Shown one piece after another: positions 55,682 to 64,000 of a stretch of DNA of 64,000 nt (position 1 is its first letter; each line of letters starts with the position of its first letter). Below the pieces are notes generated by a model that ran no database searches, was not told the DNA's origin, and saw nothing but the letters and a program-made list of their open reading frames with translations. Source of the DNA: Mycoavidus sp. B2-EB (GTDB lineage: Bacteria; Pseudomonadota; Gammaproteobacteria; Burkholderiales; Burkholderiaceae); the NCBI RefSeq assembly GCF_014218255.1, contig NZ_AP021872.1, forward strand, positions 868,001-932,000. The letters are read 5' to 3'. The position numbers were made by a program, and so were the translations under genes.

Positions 55682-56332
55682 ATGAAATATTGGTTCCAGG
55701 ATAAACATGAAAAATGGCTAATCCTCGGCTCCAATCATGAAGCAATTTATGAATGCTGCTCACTTGAATCTGACTCAGATGAATTTGATTTTGGGCTGGG
55801 TATAGCGGTTGCAATCAGAGGGGTTACACCTAAAGCACTACTCGTCGAAAGTTATCAAACAGTGTACATAGGATTTGACTCTTATATAGCAGCGGTCTCA
55901 ACTGATAGATCCACTTCAACTATCGAAAACCTACTATTTCGGCTATATGGAGTCTTTTTTGAGTTGCTCCTACTGAAAAATGGAAATCTTTGCATTATTC
56001 ATGAAATAGGCGCGCAAGTTGTTACGAAAGAGTTAACTGAGATATGGAGTGTTCCTACAGACATTGTTTCAGATTGGGTTCTTAATGAAGAACAAGGAAT
56101 ACTGTCATTGACTGAAGTGTATTCAGGAAAAGTGATAAATATTTCAATCTCAACAGGCGCTATTGTGCCCACTCCATTTCTAAAAAAATCACACAACTAT
56201 GGCGACACCGGCCGCCAAGTTGAGCTGCAACCCCCGAGGGTTAGGTACAATAGCGGTCATGTCAAATCCTCGCTTTATCCACCTTCGCCTCCATTCCGAG
56301 TATTCAATTACAGACGGCATCGTACGCATTGA
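55682..56332 (+). CDS. Orphan immunity-like protein running into dnaE
   Basis: I do not recognise a named family. The first 170 residues look like a compact mixed beta protein (YQTVYIGFDSYIAAV, IIHEIGAQVV, GKVINISISTG), like several small immunity proteins. The last 40 residues (GRQVELQPPRVRYNSG and onward) are read from sequence that seems to belong to the dnaE leader and overlap dnaE by 74 bases in another frame. The original C-terminus is therefore probably lost at a junction near 56200. AAGAGA precedes the ATG. No toxin with it is left. Confidence 0.5.
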   Translation: MKYWFQDKHEKWLILGSNHEAIYECCSLESDSDEFDFGLGIAVAIRGVTPKALLVESYQTVYIGFDSYIAAVSTDRSTSTIENLLFRLYGVFFELLLLKNGNLCIIHEIGAQVVTKELTEIWSVPTDIVSDWVLNEEQGILSLTEVYSGKVINISISTGAIVPTPFLKKSHNYGDTGRQVELQPPRVRYNSGHVKSSLYPPSPPFRVFNYRRHRTH

Positions 56333-59300
56333 CGATGCGGTTAAAGCCGCTGCAGCTGACGGACAGGGAGCGCTTGCGCTCACTGATTTGGGCAACCTAT
56401 TTGGTCTTGTTAAGTTTTATCAAAAAGCGCGTAGCACAGGTGTCAAACCGATCATCGGTTGCGATGTCTGGCTGACTAATCCGCTCGATAGCGACAAACC
56501 CAGCCGAGTTTTGCTGCTCGTGTGCGAGCTGCAAGGTTATTTAAATCTTTGCGAATTGTTAAGTCAGGCATGGTTAACCAACCAGCATCGCGGCCGCGCC
56601 CAGATTCAAATGGAATGGCTTGAGAATGGCCTGGCAAGCGGTTTAATGGCTTTATCGGGCGGACTTTCTGGTGATATTGGACAGGCTTTTGCAGCGGGTA
56701 ATGAAGAGGCTGCACGTCGCTTTGCACAACGCTGGATGCGGATTTTTCCTAAGCGTTTTTATCTGGAAGTGCAGCGCGCGGGGCTGCCTGGCGAGGCGGC
56801 GTATATCCAGCAAGTCGCCGCGCTTGCCGCTGAGTTGCAGTTGCCGTTAGTGGCGACGCACCCAGTGCAATTTATGACGCAAGATGATTTCACTGCACAT
56901 GAGGCGCGGGTTTGTATCGCTGCCGGAAATTTACTAGCTGATCCACGCCGCGCCCGGCCGTTTACGCAGGCTCAGTACTTTCGCACGCAAGCTGAAATGG
57001 TGGAGCTTTTTGCCGATTTGCCTTCTGCCGTAGCGAATACAGTTGAGATTGCTCAACGCTGCAATTTAACGCTAGAGCTGGGCAAGCCCAAGCTCCCCCT
57101 CTTCCCAACGCCAGCCGGTCTATCGTTGGATGACTATCTGATGCAAGAAGCACGGCAAGGGTTGGAGCAGCGGCTCGAGCAGTTATTTACTGACGTAGTT
57201 CAGCGTGAGCGCGAGCGGCCCAATTATTGTCAGCGGCTTGAGTTTGAATGCGCCACGATTATCAAAATGGGCTTTCCCGGCTATTTTCTAATTGTTGCTG
57301 ACTTTATCAACTGGGCTAAACAAAATGGTGTGCCGGTAGGTCCTGGTCGGGGTTCCGGTGCAGGCTCGTTAGTGGCATTTGCGTTAGGCATTACAGACCT
57401 TGACCCGCTGCGTTATAAATTATTGTTTGAGCGCTTTTTAAATCCTGAGCGCGTATCGATGCCGGATTTCGATATTGATTTTTGTCAGCACGGGCGTGAT
57501 CGCGTCATTCAATATGTGAAGAGTAAATACGGTGCAGATGCAGTCTCGCAGATCGCTACTTTTGGCACGATGGCGGCTAAAGCTGCGGTGCGGGACATTG
57601 GCCGTGTGCTTGATCTAGGCTATAACTTTACGGATGGGGTCGCCAAGCTCATTCCTTTTAAACCCGGCAAGCATGTGACGATTGCTGACGCGATTAAAGA
57701 AGAGCCGCTGTTGGCGCAACGTTTGGCGGATGAAGATGAGGTGCAGCAATTACTTGAGTTGGCGCAACGCGTTGAAGGATTAACGCGCAATATTGGCATG
57801 CATGCAGGTGGCGTGCTGATCGCGCCCGGCAAGCTCACGCATTTTTGCCCACTCTATACGCAACATATGCCGCTGGTAGAAAACGGAGCGGGTCTTACCG
57901 AGGCCCAAACCCATAGCGGGGCGGTAGTTAGCCAATATGACAAAGATGATGTAGAAGCCGTTGGCTTAGTCAAATTTGACTTTCTAGGATTAACCACCCT
58001 GACTATTTTAGATTGGGCTGAGCGGGATATCCGCCGGCTTGATCCAAACCGTTCTGGTTGGTCGCTCGCGCAAGTCCCGTTGGATGATCCGGCAACTTTC
58101 TCGTTTCTAAAAAAAGCTAATACAGTGGCTGTATTCCAGCTTGAAAGCCGCGGTATGCAAGGGATGCTGAAAGACGCTCAGCCGGATCGCTTTGAAGACA
58201 TTATTGCGCTGGTTGCGCTATACCGTCCTGGGCCAATGGATCTGATTCCAAGTTTTTGTGCCCGTAAGCATGGCCGCGAGAAAGTCAATTATCCTGATCC
58301 TCGCGTAAAAGACGTGCTGGCAGAGACCTATGGCATTATGGTCTATCAAGAGCAGGTCATGCAGATGGCGCAGATCATCGGTGGTTATTCATTAGGTGGC
58401 GCTGATTTATTACGCCGCGCCATGGGTAAGAAAAAACCCGAAGAAATGGCGCAGCATCGCGCGCTCTTTCGGGAGGGCGCGGCGCATAATGGGCTGATGG
58501 GCGAAAAAGCCGACGAAATTTTTGATTTAATGGAAAAATTCGCCGGCTACGGTTTTAACAAATCGCATGCGGCGGCTTATGCGCTGCTTGCGTATCAGAC
58601 TGCTTGGCTCAAAGCGCATTATCCGGCTGAATTTATGGCGGCTAATATGAGCTTGGCGCTAGATGACACCGATAAAATCAAAATTTTATTTGACGACTGT
58701 CAACTGAATCAGCTAACGGTGTTGCCACCGGATGTTAACCGCTCAGTGTACCGTTTTGAACCTGCCGCAGCGAGCGCGGGGCAGCCGGCGCGCACTATTC
58801 ATTATGGGCTTGGTGCGATTAAAGGAAGCGGACAAAGCGCGATTGAAGATGTGTTGCGTGCGCGCGCTGAAAAGCCGTTTACCGATTTGTTCGATTTTTG
58901 TTTGCGGGTCGATCGCCGCATTGTCAATCGCCGTACTATTGAAGCCTTGATTCGCGCCGGCGCATTTGATGCTTTGCACCCCAATCGCGCTCAGTTATTG
59001 GCCTCCGTATCGCTTGCGTTAGGCGCGGCTGAGCAGCGTTGTGCGCACGAATTGCAGGCGGGCTTATTTGACCAGACTGAGCTGGCCGACGGTTGCGAGC
59101 TTGTAGCTGAACCTGCATGGTCAAAAAAACGCGTGTTGCAGGAAGAAAAAGCGGCCTTAGGTTTTTATTTGTCAGGGCATTTATTTGATGCCTATCGCAG
59201 CGAAATCAGTCGTTTTGTTAAACAAAAACTGAATAACTTGCAGGAAGGGCGGGAGAAGCTGGTTGCTGGGGTGATTAACAGTATCCGTACGCAGCTTACA

Positions 59301-59822
59301 CCACGCGGAAAAATGTTTATGGTGATGCTGGATGATGGCACAGCACACTGTGAAGTGACGGTGTTTAATGAGCTTTATGACGCGAACCGAGAGCTGTTCA
59401 AAGAAGATGAGCTGCTGATTGTAATGGGCAACGCGCGCTATGACAGCTTCACTGGCGGCATTCGCTTAAGCGCTAGTGCGGTGTTAGATTTGGCACGTGC
59501 GCGCGGCTCTTTTGCTCGAGCTTTGCGTATCTCTGTGAATCACCCTGTTAACCCGCGTAGATTGCATGAGCTTTTACAATCGTACAAGGCCGTGAGCGAT
59601 CTCAGCTCGTCTAGTAATCCAAGGCATAAGCCGGTCGGGCACGCTCATGATTCTCCCAAAAGAGAGTCCGATGGCGGCCTGCCGGTGCTGATTGATTACT
59701 GTAACCAAGCGCTACGCAGTGAATTTACGCTGGGGGATGGATGGCGCGTTAAGCCTTCGGATGAGTTGCTGGCGGAGTTGAAAGCGGAGGCTTGGGCGAC
59801 CTCAGTCGAAGTGATTTATTAA
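56259..59822 (+). CDS. dnaE: DNA polymerase III alpha subunit
   Basis: The 1187-residue replicative polymerase starts with the PHP domain (IHLRLHSEYSITDG). The catalytic region has GPGRGSGAGSLVAFALGIT and PDFDIDFCQHGRDRV with the active-site Asp pair. GYGFNKSHAAAYALLAYQT and the C-terminal OB-fold follow. The ATG at 56259 gives the usual N-terminus; a start at 56199 would add 20 unrelated residues. No strong ribosome site is seen. The toxin island ends directly at its leader. Confidence 0.96.
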   Translation: MSNPRFIHLRLHSEYSITDGIVRIDDAVKAAAADGQGALALTDLGNLFGLVKFYQKARSTGVKPIIGCDVWLTNPLDSDKPSRVLLLVCELQGYLNLCELLSQAWLTNQHRGRAQIQMEWLENGLASGLMALSGGLSGDIGQAFAAGNEEAARRFAQRWMRIFPKRFYLEVQRAGLPGEAAYIQQVAALAAELQLPLVATHPVQFMTQDDFTAHEARVCIAAGNLLADPRRARPFTQAQYFRTQAEMVELFADLPSAVANTVEIAQRCNLTLELGKPKLPLFPTPAGLSLDDYLMQEARQGLEQRLEQLFTDVVQRERERPNYCQRLEFECATIIKMGFPGYFLIVADFINWAKQNGVPVGPGRGSGAGSLVAFALGITDLDPLRYKLLFERFLNPERVSMPDFDIDFCQHGRDRVIQYVKSKYGADAVSQIATFGTMAAKAAVRDIGRVLDLGYNFTDGVAKLIPFKPGKHVTIADAIKEEPLLAQRLADEDEVQQLLELAQRVEGLTRNIGMHAGGVLIAPGKLTHFCPLYTQHMPLVENGAGLTEAQTHSGAVVSQYDKDDVEAVGLVKFDFLGLTTLTILDWAERDIRRLDPNRSGWSLAQVPLDDPATFSFLKKANTVAVFQLESRGMQGMLKDAQPDRFEDIIALVALYRPGPMDLIPSFCARKHGREKVNYPDPRVKDVLAETYGIMVYQEQVMQMAQIIGGYSLGGADLLRRAMGKKKPEEMAQHRALFREGAAHNGLMGEKADEIFDLMEKFAGYGFNKSHAAAYALLAYQTAWLKAHYPAEFMAANMSLALDDTDKIKILFDDCQLNQLTVLPPDVNRSVYRFEPAAASAGQPARTIHYGLGAIKGSGQSAIEDVLRARAEKPFTDLFDFCLRVDRRIVNRRTIEALIRAGAFDALHPNRAQLLASVSLALGAAEQRCAHELQAGLFDQTELADGCELVAEPAWSKKRVLQEEKAALGFYLSGHLFDAYRSEISRFVKQKLNNLQEGREKLVAGVINSIRTQLTPRGKMFMVMLDDGTAHCEVTVFNELYDANRELFKEDELLIVMGNARYDSFTGGIRLSASAVLDLARARGSFARALRISVNHPVNPRRLHELLQSYKAVSDLSSSSNPRHKPVGHAHDSPKRESDGGLPVLIDYCNQALRSEFTLGDGWRVKPSDELLAELKAEAWATSVEVIY

Positions 59823-59943
59823 ATCAATGTATTGAAGTATTCTGATGAGAGCTGCTAAATAAGCATCAGTATAATTCACTGGTGCTCTCTACATACTCTG
59901 TCAACGACTAGATAATAGCGGCAGTTACAGTGGAGACCTTTAA

Positions 59944-61296
59944 ATGCAGCAGAATTCATTGCTTACTGATGCCTCAGTATTGGCCTCATCAGGCTCAAAA
60001 TTAAGGGTTATACGCTGGTGGCGGATAATGGATACACAGCGTGTTAGCATTATCCCGCTGCCGATTTACTGCGTGTTGTTTGTAAGCCTTGGCGCTCTCC
60101 TAGCAATAGAAAAATTATCCAGCGAAATATCGATTATCTTCGGTATGCTTGCGGTACTGAGTTTTGGCTGCGCTGAATTGGGTGCGCGTATCCCAGGTTT
60201 GCGCCAAATTGGCGGTGCGGTTATCTTGACCGTATTGTTGCCTTCTTACCTGGTCCATCGTTCGCTGTTGCCAATGCAGCTGGTGCAATCTATTAGCGAC
60301 TTTTGGCAGGCCACTAATATCCTTTATCTATTTACCGTGGCGGTTATTGTCGGCGGTATTTTGAGTATGGATCGGCAACTTCTGATTAAAGGTTGTGCTA
60401 AGCTTTTCATTCCGCTTGGCGCCGGTTCGGTTGCGGCGGCAGTAGTCGGCACGCTGACTGGCATGGCGTTCGGGCTTAGCGCGCACCATGCCTTTTTTTA
60501 TCTTGTCATTCCGATTATGGCCGGTGGCCTTGGCGAAGGTGCGATTCCGCTTACGCTAGGTTATGCAGCGATTTTACAAGTCCCCCAAGCTCAGCTATTT
60601 GCCCAAGTTGTGCCGCCTGTGGTGTTGGGTAATCTTACGGCGATTGTATGTGCTGCGCTGTTTCATCAACTTGGCAAACGCTATCCGCGTTGCAGTGGTG
60701 ATGGTCATTTATTGCCGATAACGGCACCCGTTTTGCCGCTTGAGGAAAAACCATTCACAGTAACCGTTGAACATGTCGCTGCGGCCGGGATGATTGCGCT
60801 TTGCCTATATGTGGCAGGCACGGTGATTTGTCAATTTACGGGCTTGCCTGCGCCGTTGGGCATGTTGTTACTCACGGTGCTGGTTAAGCTAACGTGTGTT
60901 ATCCCGCCTAAGTTTGAGCACGGCGCGTATAAAATGTACCACTTCTTTGCTGTGGCTGCCGCGTATCCGATTTTATTTGGGATTGGTTTGATTTTAACGC
61001 CTTGGGATGCGCTGGTAGAAGCTCTAACGCTGGCGCATTTTGTCACGATCTTTGTTACGGTAGTTACCCTAACCGTAGTGGGTTTTTTGGTTGGACGCTG
61101 GGCGGGCCTGCATTCAGTTGAAAGTGCAATTGTCAATGCGTGTCATAGCGGTATGGGAAGTGTAGGAGATATGGCGATTCTAACTGCGTCGCACCGCATG
61201 CAATTAATGCCGTTTGCGCAGCTTGCGACTCGCATTGGTGGAGCGTTTACGGTGATGCTTGCGCTGCTCGTGATGAGCCAATTGCCACCCGTATAG
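59944..61296 (+). CDS. 2-hydroxycarboxylate transporter family (citrate/malate symporter type)
   Basis: The 450-residue membrane protein has about 11 hydrophobic segments and both re-entrant-loop motifs of the 2HCT family: MAGGLGEGAIPL (GGxG) near 200, and SGMGSVGDMAIL near 400. LMPFAQLATRIGGA lies near the end. Relatives (CitS, MaeN, CitP) move citrate or malate with Na+ or H+. The substrate cannot be told from sequence. GGAGA precedes the ATG. In a host-living bacterium it could import host organic acids (inference). Confidence 0.9.
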   Translation: MQQNSLLTDASVLASSGSKLRVIRWWRIMDTQRVSIIPLPIYCVLFVSLGALLAIEKLSSEISIIFGMLAVLSFGCAELGARIPGLRQIGGAVILTVLLPSYLVHRSLLPMQLVQSISDFWQATNILYLFTVAVIVGGILSMDRQLLIKGCAKLFIPLGAGSVAAAVVGTLTGMAFGLSAHHAFFYLVIPIMAGGLGEGAIPLTLGYAAILQVPQAQLFAQVVPPVVLGNLTAIVCAALFHQLGKRYPRCSGDGHLLPITAPVLPLEEKPFTVTVEHVAAAGMIALCLYVAGTVICQFTGLPAPLGMLLLTVLVKLTCVIPPKFEHGAYKMYHFFAVAAAYPILFGIGLILTPWDALVEALTLAHFVTIFVTVVTLTVVGFLVGRWAGLHSVESAIVNACHSGMGSVGDMAILTASHRMQLMPFAQLATRIGGAFTVMLALLVMSQLPPV

Positions 61297-61310
61297 CGTA
61301 TAAAAATTTC

Positions 61311-61343
61311 GCATCAGCCGCTGATGCATTTCTGCGGAGAAAT
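61311..61343. terminator. Two adjacent hairpins after the transporter gene
   Basis: GCATCAG/CTGATGC (61311-61327) is followed at once by ATTTCT/AGAAAT with a GCGG loop (61328-61343). They lie between convergent genes and probably stop transcription from the transporter. Confidence 0.5.
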
Positions 61344-61424
61344 TGCTTTGCATTTGGCCCGCTCAGGGCGCGCGTAGCCAGCGCTACATACATATACGCT
61401 AGAATAAACTTTGCAATAAGTAAG

Positions 61425-62201
61425 TTAGCGCGGGCTGTTCTTGTTGTCCTGCCGGTGCATCAGCATAAGTTTGACATAACGGTAATATGAACTTTCTGCA
61501 TTGGCGACGGCTAATAGAAAACCCTCTTTACCATCCAGAAAACCGAGTCGTACCAAATACGTGCGGATGAAAGCCCATAAGCCATGCCCGATGGCTTGGC
61601 GCAGCGAAGCGCGTCGACCTTGCTCGAAAAAAAACAGTGCCCCAGTGCTTGAGTAAGCATTAACTTTATCCAGTGCTTCGTGTAGATTGGGAATTGAAAA
61701 GTGAATAATGGGCTGATTCAATTTGCCTTTGCTACCGTCGACGATTAAGCTAGGATGAACATGCCTATCGGAAAAGCGCGCGTGACCGCGCTTAAATAAG
61801 CGCTCAACGCGATCTGGCCACCAACCGGAGTGCTTCATAAAACGGCCACAAAAGCTGGACCGGCGCGGTGTTGAAAAAGCGGCATGCGGGGTATCGCTGG
61901 TGAGTACAGACTCAATCTCTGCGCGTAACTCAGGGGTTGCGCGTTCATCAGCATCAAGACAAAGCACCCAGTCGCTGCGGGCCTGCGCCAAGGCGCGATT
62001 TTTCTGAGGCCCGTCGCCCGGCCAATCTGTCTCAAAGACGAGTGCGCCTAATTGACGGCAGAGGTCAGGCGTTCCGTCCGTGCTTCCTGAATCTAAAACG
62101 ATGACTTCGTTAGCCCAATGTCGTACTGATTCAAGACAATCGCCAATATCGTGCGCCTCATTCATGGCGACGACGATAACACTAAGGGTAGCGCGTTTCA
62201 T
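61425..62201 (-). CDS. Family 2 glycosyltransferase, LPS-core type (WaaE/KdtX-like)
   Basis: The 258-residue protein has the GT2 start SVIVVAMNEAHDIGDCLESV, VLDSGSTDGT, the DxD region CLDADERATPEL, and the C-terminal GHARFSDRHVHPSL. It adds a hexose to the inner LPS core in relatives. It overlaps the O-antigen ligase gene upstream by 20 bases, so the two are translated together. AAGGT precedes the ATG. Confidence 0.87.
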   Translation of the reverse strand: MKRATLSVIVVAMNEAHDIGDCLESVRHWANEVIVLDSGSTDGTPDLCRQLGALVFETDWPGDGPQKNRALAQARSDWVLCLDADERATPELRAEIESVLTSDTPHAAFSTPRRSSFCGRFMKHSGWWPDRVERLFKRGHARFSDRHVHPSLIVDGSKGKLNQPIIHFSIPNLHEALDKVNAYSSTGALFFFEQGRRASLRQAIGHGLWAFIRTYLVRLGFLDGKEGFLLAVANAESSYYRYVKLMLMHRQDNKNSPR

Positions 62202-63459
62202 CAGATATTACCTTATGTGTGCTGGGTTGATTAGCGCAGCCAATCAAGATCCCGCTTAACAGAACAAATAAATTGCCTTCTGAAATATCGAGCAGCAAAG
62301 AATTCACGAGGCATCCGAGCGTAAATATAAATAGCCAGGTGCATAGCAGTTGGCGGCTGTCGGGTGGAAGGCGGATTGCAGCCCGTGCAATTTGCACCAA
62401 CAAATGGATAAAAAGCCCTAAGCCAACTAGGCCCAGCTCGACTGCAAACAAAAGATATTGATTGTGCGGATTAGCCGTTATCGCCCCCCGGGCGCCCGTA
62501 TAGCCATGGGTCAATTGCTTAAATGCTTCATGCACCCCCATTGCACCATAGCCAAAAACCGGACGCTGGGTAATTAGCTCCATGCTTTTACGGTACCACT
62601 CAAGGCGCAAGCCGGTTGCGTTAGACTGATTGTGTTGCTGGTACGAGCTGATTTCAGAGCCGGTATCAGCGAGTCGAGTACTCTTAAAATAGAGCGAAGT
62701 GCTTGTCGTACCGAGCAAAAGAACGAGAAACACAGCTTGAGCCACGGCCAAGCGGCGATCATGGCGGAAGTTGATCTGTCTCAATTTACGCACGATGTGG
62801 TAAATGGCAAGCATGACAATAATGACTTGGCCGGTGCGGCCTTGCAACATGACTAACACATTAACCAGCGCGAGTAGCGAGAGTAAATAATAGAGTCCTT
62901 TCGCGCGTGCAGACGATGCCGTTTCAGCTATATCTAACGCTAGGCTAAAGAGTAGCGCTGAAAAAAGCCCCGCCGTAATATGATTTTTAAATACCCAAGC
63001 ATGCGTTAGAGGATCGCCTGCGTTATAGAGAGGGCCTAAGGCGGTTAGCCCAAGATAATTGCTGATTGACAGAAGTAAGACAAAGCTCAAGCTAATGCAT
63101 AAGCCAAGGCGCGCAACGTTGGCGAGTGGTCTGCCTTGAAAGACGGCGATTAATAATGGAATAAAAAGTAATTTCCGATATTTGGCGAGCCATTGTAGGC
63201 TTTCTTCAAGCGGCGCGGAACTATATAGTACACTGATAGCGAGCACACTCAGGAGGGCGAGCGTAGCGATACTAACCGGGTGGCGCAGAGCGTTGCGCCA
63301 ATTACGCCATACCTCTGGCGCTAGCAATGCTGCAATAGCGAACAGGCCAAGTGTAATATTGGTCAACGCTGTCGAAACAGGTACACACCATAACGCGATT
63401 AACGCAAATAGTTGGGCGCTTGCTAGCGGATATGAAACAGAAATTTTTGTGCCATGCAT
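62182..63459 (-). CDS. waaL: O-antigen ligase/polymerase family membrane protein
   Basis: The 425-residue protein has about 10-12 membrane segments and a large periplasmic loop carrying RLEWYRKSMELITQRPVFGYGAMGVHEAF and ANPHNQYLLFAVELGLVGLGLF, the Wzy_C/WaaL signature with the conserved Arg and His. It joins O-antigen or another glycan to lipid A-core on the periplasmic side. It is divergent from msbA with only 54 bases between them. Confidence 0.85.
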   Translation of the reverse strand: MHGTKISVSYPLASAQLFALIALWCVPVSTALTNITLGLFAIAALLAPEVWRNWRNALRHPVSIATLALLSVLAISVLYSSAPLEESLQWLAKYRKLLFIPLLIAVFQGRPLANVARLGLCISLSFVLLLSISNYLGLTALGPLYNAGDPLTHAWVFKNHITAGLFSALLFSLALDIAETASSARAKGLYYLLSLLALVNVLVMLQGRTGQVIIVMLAIYHIVRKLRQINFRHDRRLAVAQAVFLVLLLGTTSTSLYFKSTRLADTGSEISSYQQHNQSNATGLRLEWYRKSMELITQRPVFGYGAMGVHEAFKQLTHGYTGARGAITANPHNQYLLFAVELGLVGLGLFIHLLVQIARAAIRLPPDSRQLLCTWLFIFTLGCLVNSLLLDISEGNLFVLLSGILIGCANQPSTHKVISDETRYP

Positions 63460-63513
63460 AATAGAGGGTTTACGTTTTTAGCTTAGCCCAAAATTATAGC
63501 TTATTCCCCCTTT

Positions 63514-64000
63514 ATGAATAAATCTTCTACTGCTACTAAAACCTTAACGCGTATTTGGGGTTATCTCAAAGCGCACCGCTGGATTATGGCGTTGGCAATT
63601 GCTTCAATGGCGCTGGTGGCGGCAAGCGAGGCAGGTATTCCGGCTTTACTTAAGCCTTTGTTAGATAAAGGCTTTGGCGCTAAAGATCAAGCTACACAGG
63701 TCAAATGGCTGGTGCCGTTGGCGGTGATTGGTTTAGCTTTAGTGCGTGGTGCGGCGCAATATGCGTCTAATTATTTGTTGTCGTGGATCTCTAACCGCGT
63801 CTTGCTCGATTTGCGTTTACATATGTTTCAACGCATGTTACATGCGAGTGCATTCTTTTTTCAGCGCGAGACCGCTAGCACGATCATAAACGCGATTGTT
63901 TTTGAAGTGAACCAGGTGCTGAATATACTCACGAGCGTATTAATTACTTTGGTGCGAGATTCATTAGCGGTTTTTTTTCTGCTGTGCTATCTATTTTATT
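63514..64000 (+). CDS. msbA: Lipid A export ABC transporter MsbA, 3' part outside window
   Basis: The open frame from ATG 63514 runs off the window. 162 residues are visible: [19 protein letters not shown], then [17 protein letters not shown], and [20 protein letters not shown] with FFQRET. This is the typical first half of the MsbA membrane domain. The ATPase domain lies beyond the window. The setting beside waaL and an LPS glycosyltransferase supports lipid A-core flipping. Confidence 0.88.
   Translation, partial: MNKSSTATKTLTRIWGYLKAHRWIMALAIASMALVAASEAGIPALLKPLLDKGFGAKDQATQVKWLVPLAVIGLALVRGAAQYASNYLLSWISNRVLLDLRLHMFQRMLHASAFFFQRETASTIINAIVFEVNQVLNILTSVLITLVRDSLAVFFLLCYLFY

Overview
The window looks like the chromosome of a betaproteobacterium of the family Burkholderiaceae. 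The housekeeping proteins (Dcd, ArgH, ThrB with BPSS1780-type membrane proteins, the SRP RNA/dnaX/ybaB/recR block, PolA next to a LOG-type gene, DnaE, MsbA) are Burkholderia-like in sequence and partly in order. The base composition looks much less GC-rich than free-living Burkholderia. The intergenic DNA also holds decayed insertion sequences and large helical-repeat, NACHT and CDI-type genes. I infer a host-associated, endofungal type of bacterium (Mycoavidus/Glomeribacter-like), but no 16S rRNA gene is present to prove it.

Layout. 1-2821: the cut end of an asparagine-synthetase-like cyclase followed by a peptide-exporting ABC transporter, read as the tail of a lasso-peptide cluster (capistruin type). 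3031-13523: housekeeping genes dcd, an arginine/lysine/ornithine decarboxylase, argH, an Rpn-family nuclease, thiD, lplT, alr and radA. 13877-21862: an accessory block with two paralogous helical/TPR proteins that share a two-repeat C-terminal module, convergent with a 1513-residue NACHT-HEAT NTPase. 22112-31291: SRP RNA, dnaX, ybaB, recR, iscX, a Usp gene, rhlE, an unknown helical protein, uvrD and cutA. 31336-41282: two tandem BPSS1780-type membrane proteins, thrB, amn, a LOG-like gene, polA, a small unknown and ndh.

41290-56332 is a polymorphic-toxin island. It opens with an IS5-family remnant. A 2546-residue CdiA-like filamentous haemagglutinin follows, lacking a signal peptide and the front of its secretion domain, and ending in a PoNe-type nuclease with its PoNi-type immunity gene. 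Next come a displaced second toxin cassette (colicin-E3-like end) with an internally duplicated immunity-like protein, a truncated IS66 element, and a third cassette (TreTu-like end) broken by a frameshift and a stop but with an intact small immunity-like gene. A further orphan gene runs into the start of dnaE. This is the layout of an orphan cdiA-CT/cdiI array.

56259-64000: dnaE, a 2-hydroxycarboxylate transporter, and a lipopolysaccharide/lipid A block (family 2 glycosyltransferase and O-antigen ligase, divergent from msbA, which is cut by the window end).

The most unusual signals are two. The first is the 25-residue repeat pair at the ends of the two paralogues at 13877-17212; it resembles amyloid-signalling motifs and lies beside a STAND NTPase. 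The second is the multi-cassette toxin/immunity array with visible decay.
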